Shown: positions 21,340-31,727 of the stretch, in pieces
Numbering within the stretch: the stretch's first letter is position 1
How the letters are laid out: every line of letters begins with the position of its first letter
Source of the DNA: Phymatolithon calcareum
Taxonomy: Eukaryota > Rhodophyta > Florideophyceae > Hapalidiales
Length of the DNA stretch: 64,000 nt
Assembly: GCA_977006965.1 (NCBI GenBank)
Contig: OZ345366.1
Location: 2,480,001-2,544,000 of the forward strand
Direction: 5' to 3'
Position numbers and translations under genes: made by a program
The notes under the pieces: generated by a model
What the model was told of the DNA's origin: nothing
Database searches by the model: none
What the model saw: the letters and a program-made list of their open reading frames with translations, nothing else

Positions 21340-22660
21340 TTGTAATCTACTACAGTGTATGGTTATGATTTTTCGTACCGCATATTGTTTATTGATATAT
21401 ACTAACGTAGTGTGTATCATTGTACAATGATTTAAAACGTTCGATATCCATAAAAACGTTTAAAAAAGTTCGAAATAAATTCGCGATCATACCGTCTTTG
21501 GTTAGCGGCGACGCAACCCCGGCGTTTCCTGCCTCTCCGGTGACCTTTCTCTCGGGCTGTTGACTGGCGTGCGACCAGAGGATGGGTCGGAGGCAAAGCG
21601 GAATCTGGCCTATATTCGAGAAAGTAAAACCCAATGATTGAAATGCTTGTTTTGAATGTGTATGATACAATACACGTGTATATTTTTTTGAACATTTTTC
21701 GAACGTCAGAATTAAAAAAACAATTAGAAACGTGTTTTGAAAAACGTGAATATTTTTTAAAACGTTATTTTTTAAAATGATTTTAAAAAATCATTGCATA
21801 AGCAGTGATTTTGAACTTCGCTACAGTAGCAGGTCGTGTCATACGTTGTAGCAAGTGGTGTTATAAAAAATCACTGCGAATACAATATTCGCATGATTTC
21901 TAAAACAAGCAGAAAGGGCTAATTTTTTCGGCCAAGATGCAGTATTCTCCTTGGCGACATCCAGGACGATCAGGTTGACGGTTTTGGACTTGAAAAGTAA
22001 TGCGTTTAGACGTTCACACTGGGCGGAAGCAGTAACATCCTTTGCCTTGGCATATAGTGGTACCGTCCGCGTGACGATGGTCTTTCTTGGCTGCACAAGG
22101 ACAACCAACTGTTTCCTACGGATCTTCCATACCTGTGAACCATTTCGCGCGACGTTAGATTTCCGTTTTCACTGAGCTCATCTTTCGACACCTACGTTTT
22201 CTTAAAGAAGATGTGCCTCCCCTGCGTAGGTCTTCTCCAAAATGTGCTGGACGCGCTGCTTCCCGGTAACGGAAGTCTTGCTCCTGGTTGATGCCAAATA
22301 GGCAGTATAGGTCTTGCAGTCTCCCACCGAAGTCAAAATATGCCAAATTATATCAAAACGTGAAGAAACAAGGTTCGAAAGCGCTGTTGGCACAACATGA
22401 CCCAGGAAACGAGGACACGAAGTTGAAATGAAAGCAGCTGAATGCAGCTTTATCACATGCCCCTCAAGTGCTAAAATTTAGCTGAACGGCTGCAGCTCAG
22501 CTTCTATTTAGTAGACAGTGTGAGCTTCAAATAAAGTCACATCCACCCGTGCTGAGCAATGAACCTTGAGAAATTGGTTTAATGGGGGATGCTCTACGTT
22601 AGACACAGCGTGAAGTAGATAGTAGTTGAGTCTACACTTGTCTATTAAAAGACGCTATTC
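21340..22660. other. A/T-rich stretch with short inverted repeats, otherwise unassigned
   Basis: 21690-21880 is very A/T-rich with several short palindromes (for example aatgatttt/aaaatcatt near 21776-21796, and gcagtgatttt at 21804 mirrored at 21870). Minus-strand frames at 21839-22456 read like pieces of one protein split by stops, but I do not recognise it; a transposase relic is possible. Confidence 0.3.
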
Positions 22661-22666
22661 TTCAGC

Positions 22667-24255
22667 TCAATGCTCGCAAAGCGAGAAAATCCTTTCATAA
22701 AAATCATTGCCCCCCTCGGTAAGAGCATCACCGGAAGCCTTGAAGATAGTCCTCCGTTCGTCCATAAGCCGCTGCCGACGATCGCACGCGTCCTCAAACC
22801 GCATTCCCCCGGCATAAGATCCCACCAATTCACGCACCTCTTTCGGCATAACCTGCGGCAAGACAGCGCTCGCTTCCATTCCAATCCACTCATTGATTTG
22901 CGGCGGAACAGTCGCCGTCGACCGAATTCGCAAAGTGGGATCCACGAGGAAAAAACACAAGATGGTGCGCCGACCCTTCGCGTCTTGTCCTCCAGCTCAA
23001 ATGGCCGCACGCGGTGCTGCAGTGTATTCGGTCAAGCAAGGGCGCGTCCGGTAATGGTGCGTGACGCGCCGCGTGGCTGCACCAGCACGTCCTCGTTGCG
23101 CAATCCATACACTTTTTTCACTCCGAGGTCATCACATTGCTCATACTCTGGAATATGAATTGCCGTGCGAAACTCGATCCTGGATTCGTCAATATTATCA
23201 CTTTCCAAATACATGCACGCGGTGGCCACAATTCGTTCATTGCGCATGCCCTCCACATGCCACGACCCGCCTTCATATCTTGGCTGCTCCGGAGTGAGCT
23301 CTATGGACGACAGTTTTACAATCACTTGTAATTTTTTGCCGTTCAGTGAGATGACGGCGTCTGGCATTTCCGGAGCAACGAACTCCTTTGGAACCGATGG
23401 CATCTTCAGCGTGTAGGTTTCCCTGTATGAATCGTAGTCGCTATCGGTAGCCAGCGGGTGGGTATCTCCTTCCGGCTTGACATAGCCATCTTCGCCCTCC
23501 GAGATCCAGACAATATCGTTTGGAATACGCAATGGAAACTCCCAGGGTTCAGATCCCTTCCCGATCCAGTTCAAAACGGCCTCTAAGAGCGGTAGTGCCA
23601 CGACAAAGGCGTCGGAAATCGCCGTGTACATATCCTCATGCACCCGCGGATGAAGAGAATTGATGTACGAATTAATATTGCACGTTTTCCCGTCCGCTGA
23701 GACCTCAAATTCTGACGGAAGCCAGGCTAGTCCTGCAACACTGCACAATCTCGCATTGACTGCACCAGGACCCTCCTCAGGGAGCGCCGCGCCATCACCA
23801 ACAAACTTGTCCCAATCGGGTGCTTTGAGCACGCTTGCATCGCCGATGACCGGGGTGACGCCCTGCTCGTAAGCGTACATGCTCGGGTGCACGAGGTCGA
23901 TGACAAGGCCGTTGGATCCTGGATGCAAATCGCGGCGGGAGCAGTTGCGAATTTTATCGGCACCATTGAGGAGACGCCTCAGAAGCGACGGGTGTACACC
24001 GTCTTTAGAGAAAGTGCCATCAGCAGCGGCTGGACGTACAGGGCCATTGTAATGCGAGGCCTGCCAGCGAACTTCGGCCAGTGCATAATTGAAAACACCA
24101 ACGTCTTCATCACTGTCACCGGCCTCGGTCTGCCACTTGGATACGAATAAATCTTGTGACACTTTTTTCCACCAGTCCACCCGGTCGCGAATAGCGCCCG
24201 CGACGGTGCATATGCGGATCTCAAGCAGGGTGCGCGGGTTCTCTCCGTCATCCAT
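22667..24255 (-). pseudogene. DUF4246-family gene, interrupted by a stop and a frameshift
   Basis: The first 407 codons (23032-24255) match the fungal/algal DUF4246 family: LLEIRICTVAGAIRDR near the start, LVIDLVHPSMYAYEQG, then SYINSLHPRVHEDMY, KLQVIVKLSSIELTPEQP and GGSWHVEGMRNERIVATACM. A TGA at 23032-23034 falls inside the conserved C-terminal block; reading continues in the same frame for about 25 codons (NTLQHRVRPFELED), and then a six-T run near 22957 needs one more base to enter the frame that holds FLVDPTLRIRSTATVPPQ and the family's usual end (22667-22960). Either this is a pseudogene or the assembly has errors at these two points. The family's function is unknown, with some resemblance to oxygenase-like folds. 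A TAA lies upstream of the chosen ATG. Confidence 0.8.
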
Positions 24256-24834
24256 CTCGTCGACCAGTACATCGATCGTCGTAGGAAAACCGCCCGCGCC
24301 GTCTAGCGGTACAGTAATTTAGTCATATCCGCGGACGAGCACCGGACTTTGGTGTACTAACATCAATGCATGCCCTGCAGCACACTCTTTTCTCCTGGGA
24401 AGTAATTGCTTGTAAAGCACATGCAGGGGCCTCCTGTCGTCAGAACGACGGTGAGCAATAGAACGGTGAATACTAATATGGTTCCAGTGGCGTTGAGACC
24501 AAAGTACCAGACTTAGGAAGGTTGTAGAGGAGATACACGACGCGGGGGCAGAGCTGGAACTCGAGACGCTCGACCGCATGCGATAATCAAGCACACCAAC
24601 CGATATACAAGACAGGAGTGCGCTCCGAGTGGCCTGGGAACAACAAGAAGAACGCCGAGCTAGGAAAATTACATTCTCCAGGAATGGTCTACCGCACCAA
24701 GCAGTGAGGATGAAAGAAAGCACGCGCAGAATTCTCTGTTCAAGATGGATTGTAGGTCAGCTTCCAAGAAATCCTCCGAAGTTAATAGAAGAAATGGGCT
24801 GTCAAGGAACATGGGCAGTTAGAATACTGAATAG

Positions 24835-25184
24835 TGTAGTCACTGGGGGTGAAAAGATAAGGGTTGGGGTTTATCTTGAAAAGGGGTGATTTCTCTGTGA
24901 TAAGATTCCTCAGTCTAAGATGCGATCAAGATCGCCGCCTAAATAGGACAGGGGCGAGCAATTGCACACCCTGCAAAAAGGGGGAGCACTAACCGACGCT
25001 AGACTAATAGTACGTTGAGTGTTAGTCGATGTCTGCGATAAATCCGTTGGTTCCTCTTGGAAGAGTCGTTCACCATACTGTGTTAACGGTGTCGGCGGAT
25101 AGATCGCAAGGAGCCGTTGTAGACCTCCTAGGTCGATGGTGATAATGTCGTTCACTACACACCTGCAACATTGCGTGTCTACCA
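24835..25184. repeat. Diverged solo LTR related to the gag-protease element
   Basis: Begins tgtagtcactgggggtga and ends attgcgtgtctacca, matching both ends of the 190-bp LTR at 1861-2050, and shares the aaaaggggtgat and gatcgccgc blocks, but it is about 350 bp long because of extra internal sequence. No internal region and no target duplication remain. Confidence 0.6.
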
Positions 25185-25987
25185 ACGTGGCCAGAGCCAT
25201 CGACGCGATAATAAGTAATTCTGACTAAGGAACCGAAATTTCGGGTGCAGTAGATGCTAAGAAAGGTGCCGACTTTCCTCCAGTTGGGACACATGGTACC
25301 TTCTCAATAATTCCACTTAATTACGAGACCAAAGTACCTCGTACACTTGAGTAGCAAGAGGCGGATGGGGCTTTCCTGGCTTTGAGGGAACTTTTCTTCA
25401 ACGAGGAGAGACGTATATGTTGAAGGAGGCTTACAGGTTTGTCTGCATTTCTACATGCCTTTCTTCAGAGGGCAGACTATAGCTTATTCCTTATATAACA
25501 TTTTCTGCGTGACTCTAGAGGATGATATTGAGTTTGCTTAGCGTAAGTGCAGTAAGGCGACTTACCCCGTGAAGCAATATCAGCGCGAGACAATTACGAT
25601 TGAGACGTTCAGCATAACTGTCGGTTAGGATTTAACCCACCATCGACATACAAATGCACAGCACTGGTGTAGAATAAAACTTCCTTAGATCCCGGTACAA
25701 AGGGTTAAGGTAAACTCAGACAGGCACTGTAAACAGCATGCGTACAAGCATTGTACCGTTACTGAGGACGACATATCACGGGGCTTCATCGAACTACGCG
25801 ACTACACATCACGGGCCGTCATCATGCCACGCGACAATCCATCACGGGGCTTCATCGTGGTGCCAGACGCTTTGTCACGAGGAGTGTCGTAAGTATCAAT
25901 AATTTGGAGCGAACGCGGACACCCACACCGATATATCATGCCACAGCACACTCCAATTCTTTGTCATGTATTCACGGCAATTCATCT
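25185..25987. other. Unassigned flank of the copia element
   Basis: Contains a short match to 20890-20975 (aaaggtgccgactttcct...) near 25258-25320 and a small tandem repeat at 25775-25873; no gene. Confidence 0.4.
25775..25873. repeat. 33-bp tandem repeat, three units
   Basis: Units start at 25775, 25808 and 25841 with atcacggg[gc]c and differ at several positions. Confidence 0.7.
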
Positions 25988-25992
25988 GATTT

Positions 25993-26308
25993 TGTCACCA
26001 AAAGCCAATCTGAGCCTCGTGCGAGCCGCCGCGTGTACAATCACGCGGCTGGATGGTCGCACGGAGTGTGTCGGACGAAAGGGGAGAGGAGACAGGCGGA
26101 GACCTGTCGCGCTGAGAACGAGCTGGAGCGGAGACTCCAGGGATGATCAATAAACTTGAGTTGAGTTTATTGATGGTATTACGTTCTGCCCGAGAAACTA
26201 GAGCGGGCAGCTGGAAGGTAGGACTATTTACCACAGGAGGTCACCGGTCGACGGGGCCGGTGACTGTAAGCACATGTAAGCACCCGTTATGAGCGGGTAT
26301 GAGTGACA
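25993..26308 (-). repeat. 3' LTR of the copia element
   Basis: 316 bp, differs from 33725-34040 at about four positions. It ends the sense transcript and is the nearest upstream sequence for the antisense ORF. Confidence 0.93.
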
Positions 26309-26484
26309 CTCCCTTCCATGAGCTGCCTGTGGTGAATAATCAAATTGAACATCAGTAATCAAAAAAAATCAAAAAACAAATCATCAAAAAAGAAGGAAAA
26401 GGGATCATAACATGGGAGCACAAAAAAAAGGATTCCGCATTTCCCGCGGTCTTCTGAAATAGGAAAACGCCCACCACCCATATC

Positions 26485-28458
26485 GTGCGGAGGCAAGCAA
26501 TCGGAAACAAATTGCCCAGTGGTGGTGGGAGCGGTACAAGCATCCACTCGGCGCGGAGCTTTCGGCGTGCGTGCCATCAGGGACGAAAAAAAAATTCTCT
26601 CCACACGCGCGTGCCGCAGGGCGACAGGATGGAAACAGCACCGGTTTCCGGTGCGGGGAACGGGCCGGTGGATGGACTTTGGTCACGACCGGAACCGTGG
26701 GTGCCGGGGAGCGGAGATGCAGTTGCCGGCGGCGGTGAGAAGAATCGAACCCAGCCCGCAACCGGTGCGAAACGCAAGCAACGCGGTGGGCGCGGGAGAG
26801 GCAGCCGGAAGCGGAGACAGCGGGAACGCGCGATGGCGCGGAGCACCGAGGAAGAGGGGTACATCGCGTCTGCCGATATGGCGGACGTTATCACAAACGT
26901 GCATGACGATGGAGAGGACACTCGGGCGATGAGGGAGAAAACAGCAAGCAAGAATTTGGATATGGCGAGGATTTCCGCCCCTCAAATTCCCGACGGCGAA
27001 GATGCACTATTGCGCGTCGCATGGCCCGTAACAGCGAGGGATGGGATTGTGGCGTTGGGCAGGAGGGGGCCTATTTCGGTGAGGCAAAATTATCCAACTA
27101 CCGAATCCGTCCAGCCGTATTGCGATGATGCGGCGGCGGATGCCGACCCGTCGCGTGCCACCAATGCTGGCATGGCGGATGGCAGAGAAGAACCGTGGTC
27201 TCGAGCTCCTGTAAGGAGCGCGCTGAGGGCGGCGAAATCTGCACCGGAGACGGCGGGGATTAGAAGAACCCGACGCCGGCGGCCGGACTGGAGTACCCCC
27301 AGGTGGAAAACGAAACATGATCGCAGGCAGGGCGAGGAAGCCAGGAGATTGGCTTGTGAGCTCGCTTCCCGGTGGAGTCACGCTCGCGCGCGAGGCGCGC
27401 ACGGAAGTGCAGCGGCCTTTGCTGCGCTCGGGAGACGGGTCCAAGCAGGGTACGAGGACAGGGCGGGGCACCATTATCACGGATTGGAGCTGCGGGCCGG
27501 CTCTCCGAAGATACTGCTCGCTCCGCCAGTTGCAATTGTATCACGCCCCTCGACCGACGACGCAGTGTACGACAGTGACGGTCGGTGGCTGGTTGAGGCA
27601 GTTGCCATGGGCGACAATAGTCTTGTGCTGCTGACCGGGGTGCCGCATGCAAGTGCTCAGGCGACGGCACCAATTGAATCGTTTCACCCGGTACGCTGGG
27701 ACGCCGATATCTTCACCGGGGTGACGGATGGTGCTATCACCATGGAGACGTACCCCATTCCGGGGTCCCGCGCAGAGGAGGTGTGGGAGGAAACGCCGGA
27801 GTGCTTTGTTCCTGCACGGCGGGGTGCTTCAAGGCAAGACAACCGCGTGGCTCGGAGCGAAGTAGTGGCAGGGCATGTGCTCGGCTTCTTGCAGCGCTAC
27901 CCCGGTGTAGCGATACGTACGTCCGGTATCGGTGCACGGGATCCCTTGGAATGGCCTCCAGGTGTGCGGCGCCTCTGGTCGGGGCACCCGCGGCGGACGT
28001 CCGCAACACACAGTTGCGTGAAGGCGGCGATTGTGAACGCCGTCTTTGCCTTACGAGGTGAGTCGGCGGCAGACGCTGTGCAGCAGGTTATCGACGATGA
28101 CTCACGCGTGTACCGGTGTTTCAAGCCACTAGGCGCCGTTCTGCAGAAAGCGGGGGAAGCAAGGACGCTGTGTCGCGCTGTGCGTGATGCCAGCATTCAG
28201 CGTGCAATACAGGCGGCCGATCGGTGGGAGTCATTCCGACTGCTCGCTGCGAAACGAAGTGGTGTCTTCATTGTGCGTCTGCATGAAGTTAAGCGTGTCG
28301 ACCATGCGGTTGTGGTCGATGCCAACAATGGCATCATTATCGACTCAGAAGAGTCGACGGCGCTGGTACTGGCGATAGAAGTCCTTGAGCGGTGCGGCGG
28401 GGATGGGACTCAAAACCTGAGAATGGCAGAGGTGCGACAGATAAAGGGTAGGGAGTAG
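26485..28458 (+). CDS. Antisense ORF of the copia element, papain-like C-terminus, 657 aa
   Basis: This frame lies wholly between the RNase H end (28520) and the 3' LTR, on the opposite strand, convergent with pol and 61 bp from it. It is intact although pol is not. Residues 1-130 are low-complexity and basic (KRKQRGGRGRGSRKRRQR at 96-113), as in a nucleic-acid-binding or nuclear signal. Residues 505-620 resemble a papain-like cysteine peptidase: ATHSCVKAAIVNAV puts Cys511 at a helix start, and VDHAVVVDANNGIIIDSEE puts His607 on a strand followed by Asp612 and Asp620. The peptidase call is my reading of the pattern, not a database result. The start could be Met1 or Met49 (26629). Other families using Cys-His pairs (OTU, C39, transglutaminase-like) are alternatives. 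Confidence 0.6.
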   Translation: MRRQAIGNKLPSGGGSGTSIHSARSFRRACHQGRKKNSLHTRVPQGDRMETAPVSGAGNGPVDGLWSRPEPWVPGSGDAVAGGGEKNRTQPATGAKRKQRGGRGRGSRKRRQRERAMARSTEEEGYIASADMADVITNVHDDGEDTRAMREKTASKNLDMARISAPQIPDGEDALLRVAWPVTARDGIVALGRRGPISVRQNYPTTESVQPYCDDAAADADPSRATNAGMADGREEPWSRAPVRSALRAAKSAPETAGIRRTRRRRPDWSTPRWKTKHDRRQGEEARRLACELASRWSHARARGAHGSAAAFAALGRRVQAGYEDRAGHHYHGLELRAGSPKILLAPPVAIVSRPSTDDAVYDSDGRWLVEAVAMGDNSLVLLTGVPHASAQATAPIESFHPVRWDADIFTGVTDGAITMETYPIPGSRAEEVWEETPECFVPARRGASRQDNRVARSEVVAGHVLGFLQRYPGVAIRTSGIGARDPLEWPPGVRRLWSGHPRRTSATHSCVKAAIVNAVFALRGESAADAVQQVIDDDSRVYRCFKPLGAVLQKAGEARTLCRAVRDASIQRAIQAADRWESFRLLAAKRSGVFIVRLHEVKRVDHAVVVDANNGIIIDSEESTALVLAIEVLERCGGDGTQNLRMAEVRQIKGRE

Positions 28459-28519
28459 TAGGTAAGGGAATGAGAAAGAAGGGGGATTTTTCTATGAATA
28501 TAACTCGAGATCGGGAACG

Positions 28520-30478
28520 TTAATCTCGAACAATCCACTGTTCTGGTTGAACAGTTAGACGACCGGACGAAACAACGCTCTGAAGGGCAGATTGTGACAT
28601 GGCTTTCGTCAGGCCGTCCGCAAGGTTGTGGGAGCTGCGGACGAAGCCAATGTCCGAAATTGCCTTATCGCGGAATCCTTCGCGTGCAGCGGCAATGTCG
28701 AGCATCATTCTCTTCTCGGATGTTCGAGAACCTTTAGATATGACGTCGAAAAGGGACTTAGAGTCCGTCAGTAGCTGTACGGGGATGGCCCGGTTCTACA
28801 GATCACCGAGGTCAGCGACCAAAGTCGTTGCGACGTCGAACAAATCGCTAAATGCAATAACCTCTCCTGCCATTGCGGATCGCACCACTCGCTTCGATTT
28901 GTACGATTTAAACGTAATCGGGACAGAGCTTCCGTGTTTGTCAACTAGGAAGCAAATGTGGCCGAGCTGTGTTGAGAGGTCATGGTTGTTAGCAAAGGAA
29001 GCATCAGAGAAACCGATGATACGAAGCGACGTCTCATCGAGCTTTGGTATCCTGAGCGGAAGACGGTGATCGACGGCAAACTTGGTAGAGCGATTCAGGC
29101 GGCGAACTAGCGCTGACCTCTCAGTGAGGAATCGGTCTTCTGTCACTTGCGCTAGCTGCGAGATCTCAAATAGGCAGTCGGGGCGGGTGTTAGCAAGCCA
29201 GGCGAGACGCATGCGCATGGATCTGAACTCCGTGAATGAGCACTCGGGTGAGAGTGCCTCCAACTTCTGTAAGTAAAAGTTTTGGTGCTGTAGCAGTGAA
29301 CCATCGCTGGCGTGGTAGAGGGAGAAACCGCTGAAGGAATATGGCAGAGACTCGTCGTCACCCATGTCAAATTTGTCGTTTGTCAGCTTGGCGATCGTTC
29401 GAAACTCTTGAGATCCTGTTCTGAGTAGATCATCAACATATCCACCACTTAGTCCAGTCAAGCGGCCATCAACTATGAGTTTGTAAAGCGCCGGATCGGA
29501 TCGGAATGGTGTCATTCCCAGGTCTTTGCGATGGTGCTCGTCTAGGGTCTTATGCCAGAGATCTCCAGAGTCTCACAGTCCGTAAAGTGGTTTAAGTAAC
29601 TTTAAGCACTGTTCGGGCCTCAATTCAAATTCGGGTACAGGCTTGGTAATGATGATGTCACGAGATAAGGGTTCAGCAGACTGGAGGTACGCTTGACGGA
29701 CATCCGAAGTCCAGATGTCAAAACCATGAATAGCTGCTAGTGCTAAGAGAAGGCGAATGGAATGCGGCTGAAGTGTTGCCGCACTATGGACCATCATGTC
29801 TTTCATGCGATCGCGATGGCCACCGATAACATATCGCGCCTTGAACTTAATTTGGCCGTCATCTGAAGATTTGATCGCAAGAACAAATCGACCGGGGAGG
29901 ACATTTCCGTCGGGTGGGACGTCTTCTTGAAGGATGACACGGAATGTTCCCCGGTCAAGTAGGCCGAGTATTTCGGCGCGCTTGGCGGCATGCATTTCGG
30001 AAGAAGTAGCTCGTGGATCAGTGGGATCCAACACCTCAGTGAGATAGACAGATTCATCGTCAGTAGCGTCTGATGAGAAATGTGAAAAGCCGCGATGAAG
30101 GTCCGTAAAGAAAGATCGGGGCGTATCTAAAGGGTGAACATAGGGCTTGACCTGGGCAACTGAAAACGGTCTTGCATTGCCGATTTCCGCGTCCTGAACG
30201 TAGACTAGTTTCTTAGCAGAATCCATTCCGAGGACCTGAAAATGGCCGAGCCATTCTCCTATGCGGTTGTTGACAACTTTCTCGCGCCATACGAGAACAT
30301 CACCACCAGGTTCGTAAGAACGATCAGCTTCTCTGGGAACTGCGTCCTTGAGCGCTCGCGCGACGCGCATTTTTGCCATGATTAGCTGCATTTCTGTTCG
30401 GGCAGCATCAGCCATAGATGCGCGTTGGCTAAGGGTGTCCCGAACTTTTGTATCTCTGAGCGCGTTTGTACGCGGGGA
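28520..30478 (-). pseudogene. Copia reverse transcriptase and RNase H, two in-frame stops
   Basis: Motifs in order: the integrase C-terminal tail ([15 protein letters not shown]), [24 protein letters not shown] (RT motif A), KLLKPLYGL, then GGYVDDLLRTG at 29425-29445 (the YVDD catalytic pair), and RNase H with IIGFSDASFANN, LTDSKSLFDV and HNLADGLTK. The frame is constant, but a TGA at 29573-29575 follows LKPLYGL and a TAG lies at 28796-28798 between the two RNase H halves. The reading ends at 28520. It copies the element RNA into DNA in intact relatives. Confidence 0.9.
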
Positions 30479-31570
30479 AACTCGCCGAAGACAAGGACGG
30501 ATGGGACAAGTCCTTCAGGACCTCGTGTGTCGTTCATAGCCTTCACAGAAAGTTGAAGAAGTAGCTCACGCTGGGCCTTAGGGTAGTCCAGAGTCAGTTT
30601 CCGGAAAGTATCCCGAAGCGGCTTGTGGTATCTCTCTCCAAGGCCGAGACTGGAGTGCGCTTCTATGCCGGTAGCTTGAACATCGACATTGGAGCGTGCT
30701 GCGAGTGAGAAGAATGGTTCGCTCTTCCCCAGTTGACTACCCTGGTCAACTAGGATACGGTTAGGGAGTCCAGTGTAAATGGATGCCCAGCAGCGCGTGA
30801 GTGTGTCCCAGATATCTTTGGTCGTGACACTGGGCAAGAATCGAGCAGCGGAGAAGTGCGTCCCCTCGTCGACGACTTGTAAGATCGGGGACATTCCGAT
30901 GTACATGATATCGATCAGGATCCGCTCATTAAACCGAACTTCCTCCGCGCCGAATGATACTCGGAAACGCACAGGTCCGGGTTGGATTCGTTGGCAGGGA
31001 TCGCAACGCCTTGATATGTCTTGGAGGATCTTACGAGTTTCTTGTGTTGCGTCTTCAGGTCGAGCTTTCTTCAGAAGATTGAACAGTTTTGAAGCCGATG
31101 GATGGAAGAACTGTCGATGTAGCTTCTGGAGCTGAGTCTCTGTGAAGTGGATGCGGTGAGAGCTGTCGAAGGGGACGTAAACATGACTGCTTTGTCCGCG
31201 AACGAGTGGGATAAACCACTGATCCACGTATGCCTTGCGGCCGTTGTCTACATCGAAAGATATTTGTCTCGCTAGTCTGTGGAAGACTCTATCTGCAACC
31301 AGTAGTTCACGATCGAGGACATCCAGTCCCAGCAGGGCAGGTACATCTGCGTCGACGACGTCAAACTCCACAAGTATGGATGGGATGCCAGACGGGGTAG
31401 CGAGAGGAAGGGATACCAGGCCTAGCTATGAGAACGATACATCGCCGAAGCGAATCCGGTTGTTCGAGCGCCGAAATTTGCGATCGTGCTTGCCGGAGGC
31501 GTTTAAGAGACGATTTAGCTCACGCCGTCCAACTACCGACTTGGGTGCGCCTATGTCGACGCAAAATCGG
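30479..31570 (-). pseudogene. Copia protease end and integrase, broken
   Basis: The protease active site DIGAPKSV is at about 31540-31557, followed by a TAG at 31426-31428 and the second protease motif LLGLDVLD. The integrase has the zinc-binding LHRQFFHPSASKL and CDPCQR, then LIDIMYI, LVDQGSQLG and GLGERYHKPL as the three acidic catalytic positions. Near 30478, at a run of four C, the reading must shift by one base to continue into the reverse transcriptase frame. The frame also differs from that of gag, which may be natural or a lesion. Confidence 0.88.
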
Positions 31571-31727
31571 AGCGGACGGCCCGATTTGCATTCTCGTTTC
31601 AGGTCGTTTACGAAAATGTTTGTACAGTCGATGTCTTGAACGGGGTATTTGCGTCGCGGGTGAGCTGTTCTGTGCTGGTACGGCTGTCGATTAGGGCGAT
31701 GCGGATGCTGAGGAATATCGCATCGCC

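Noticed and set aside
24319-24723. Possible N-terminal exon of the DUF4246 gene
   Set aside because: No splice donor joins it to the DUF4246 frame and it has no similarity to that family's start.
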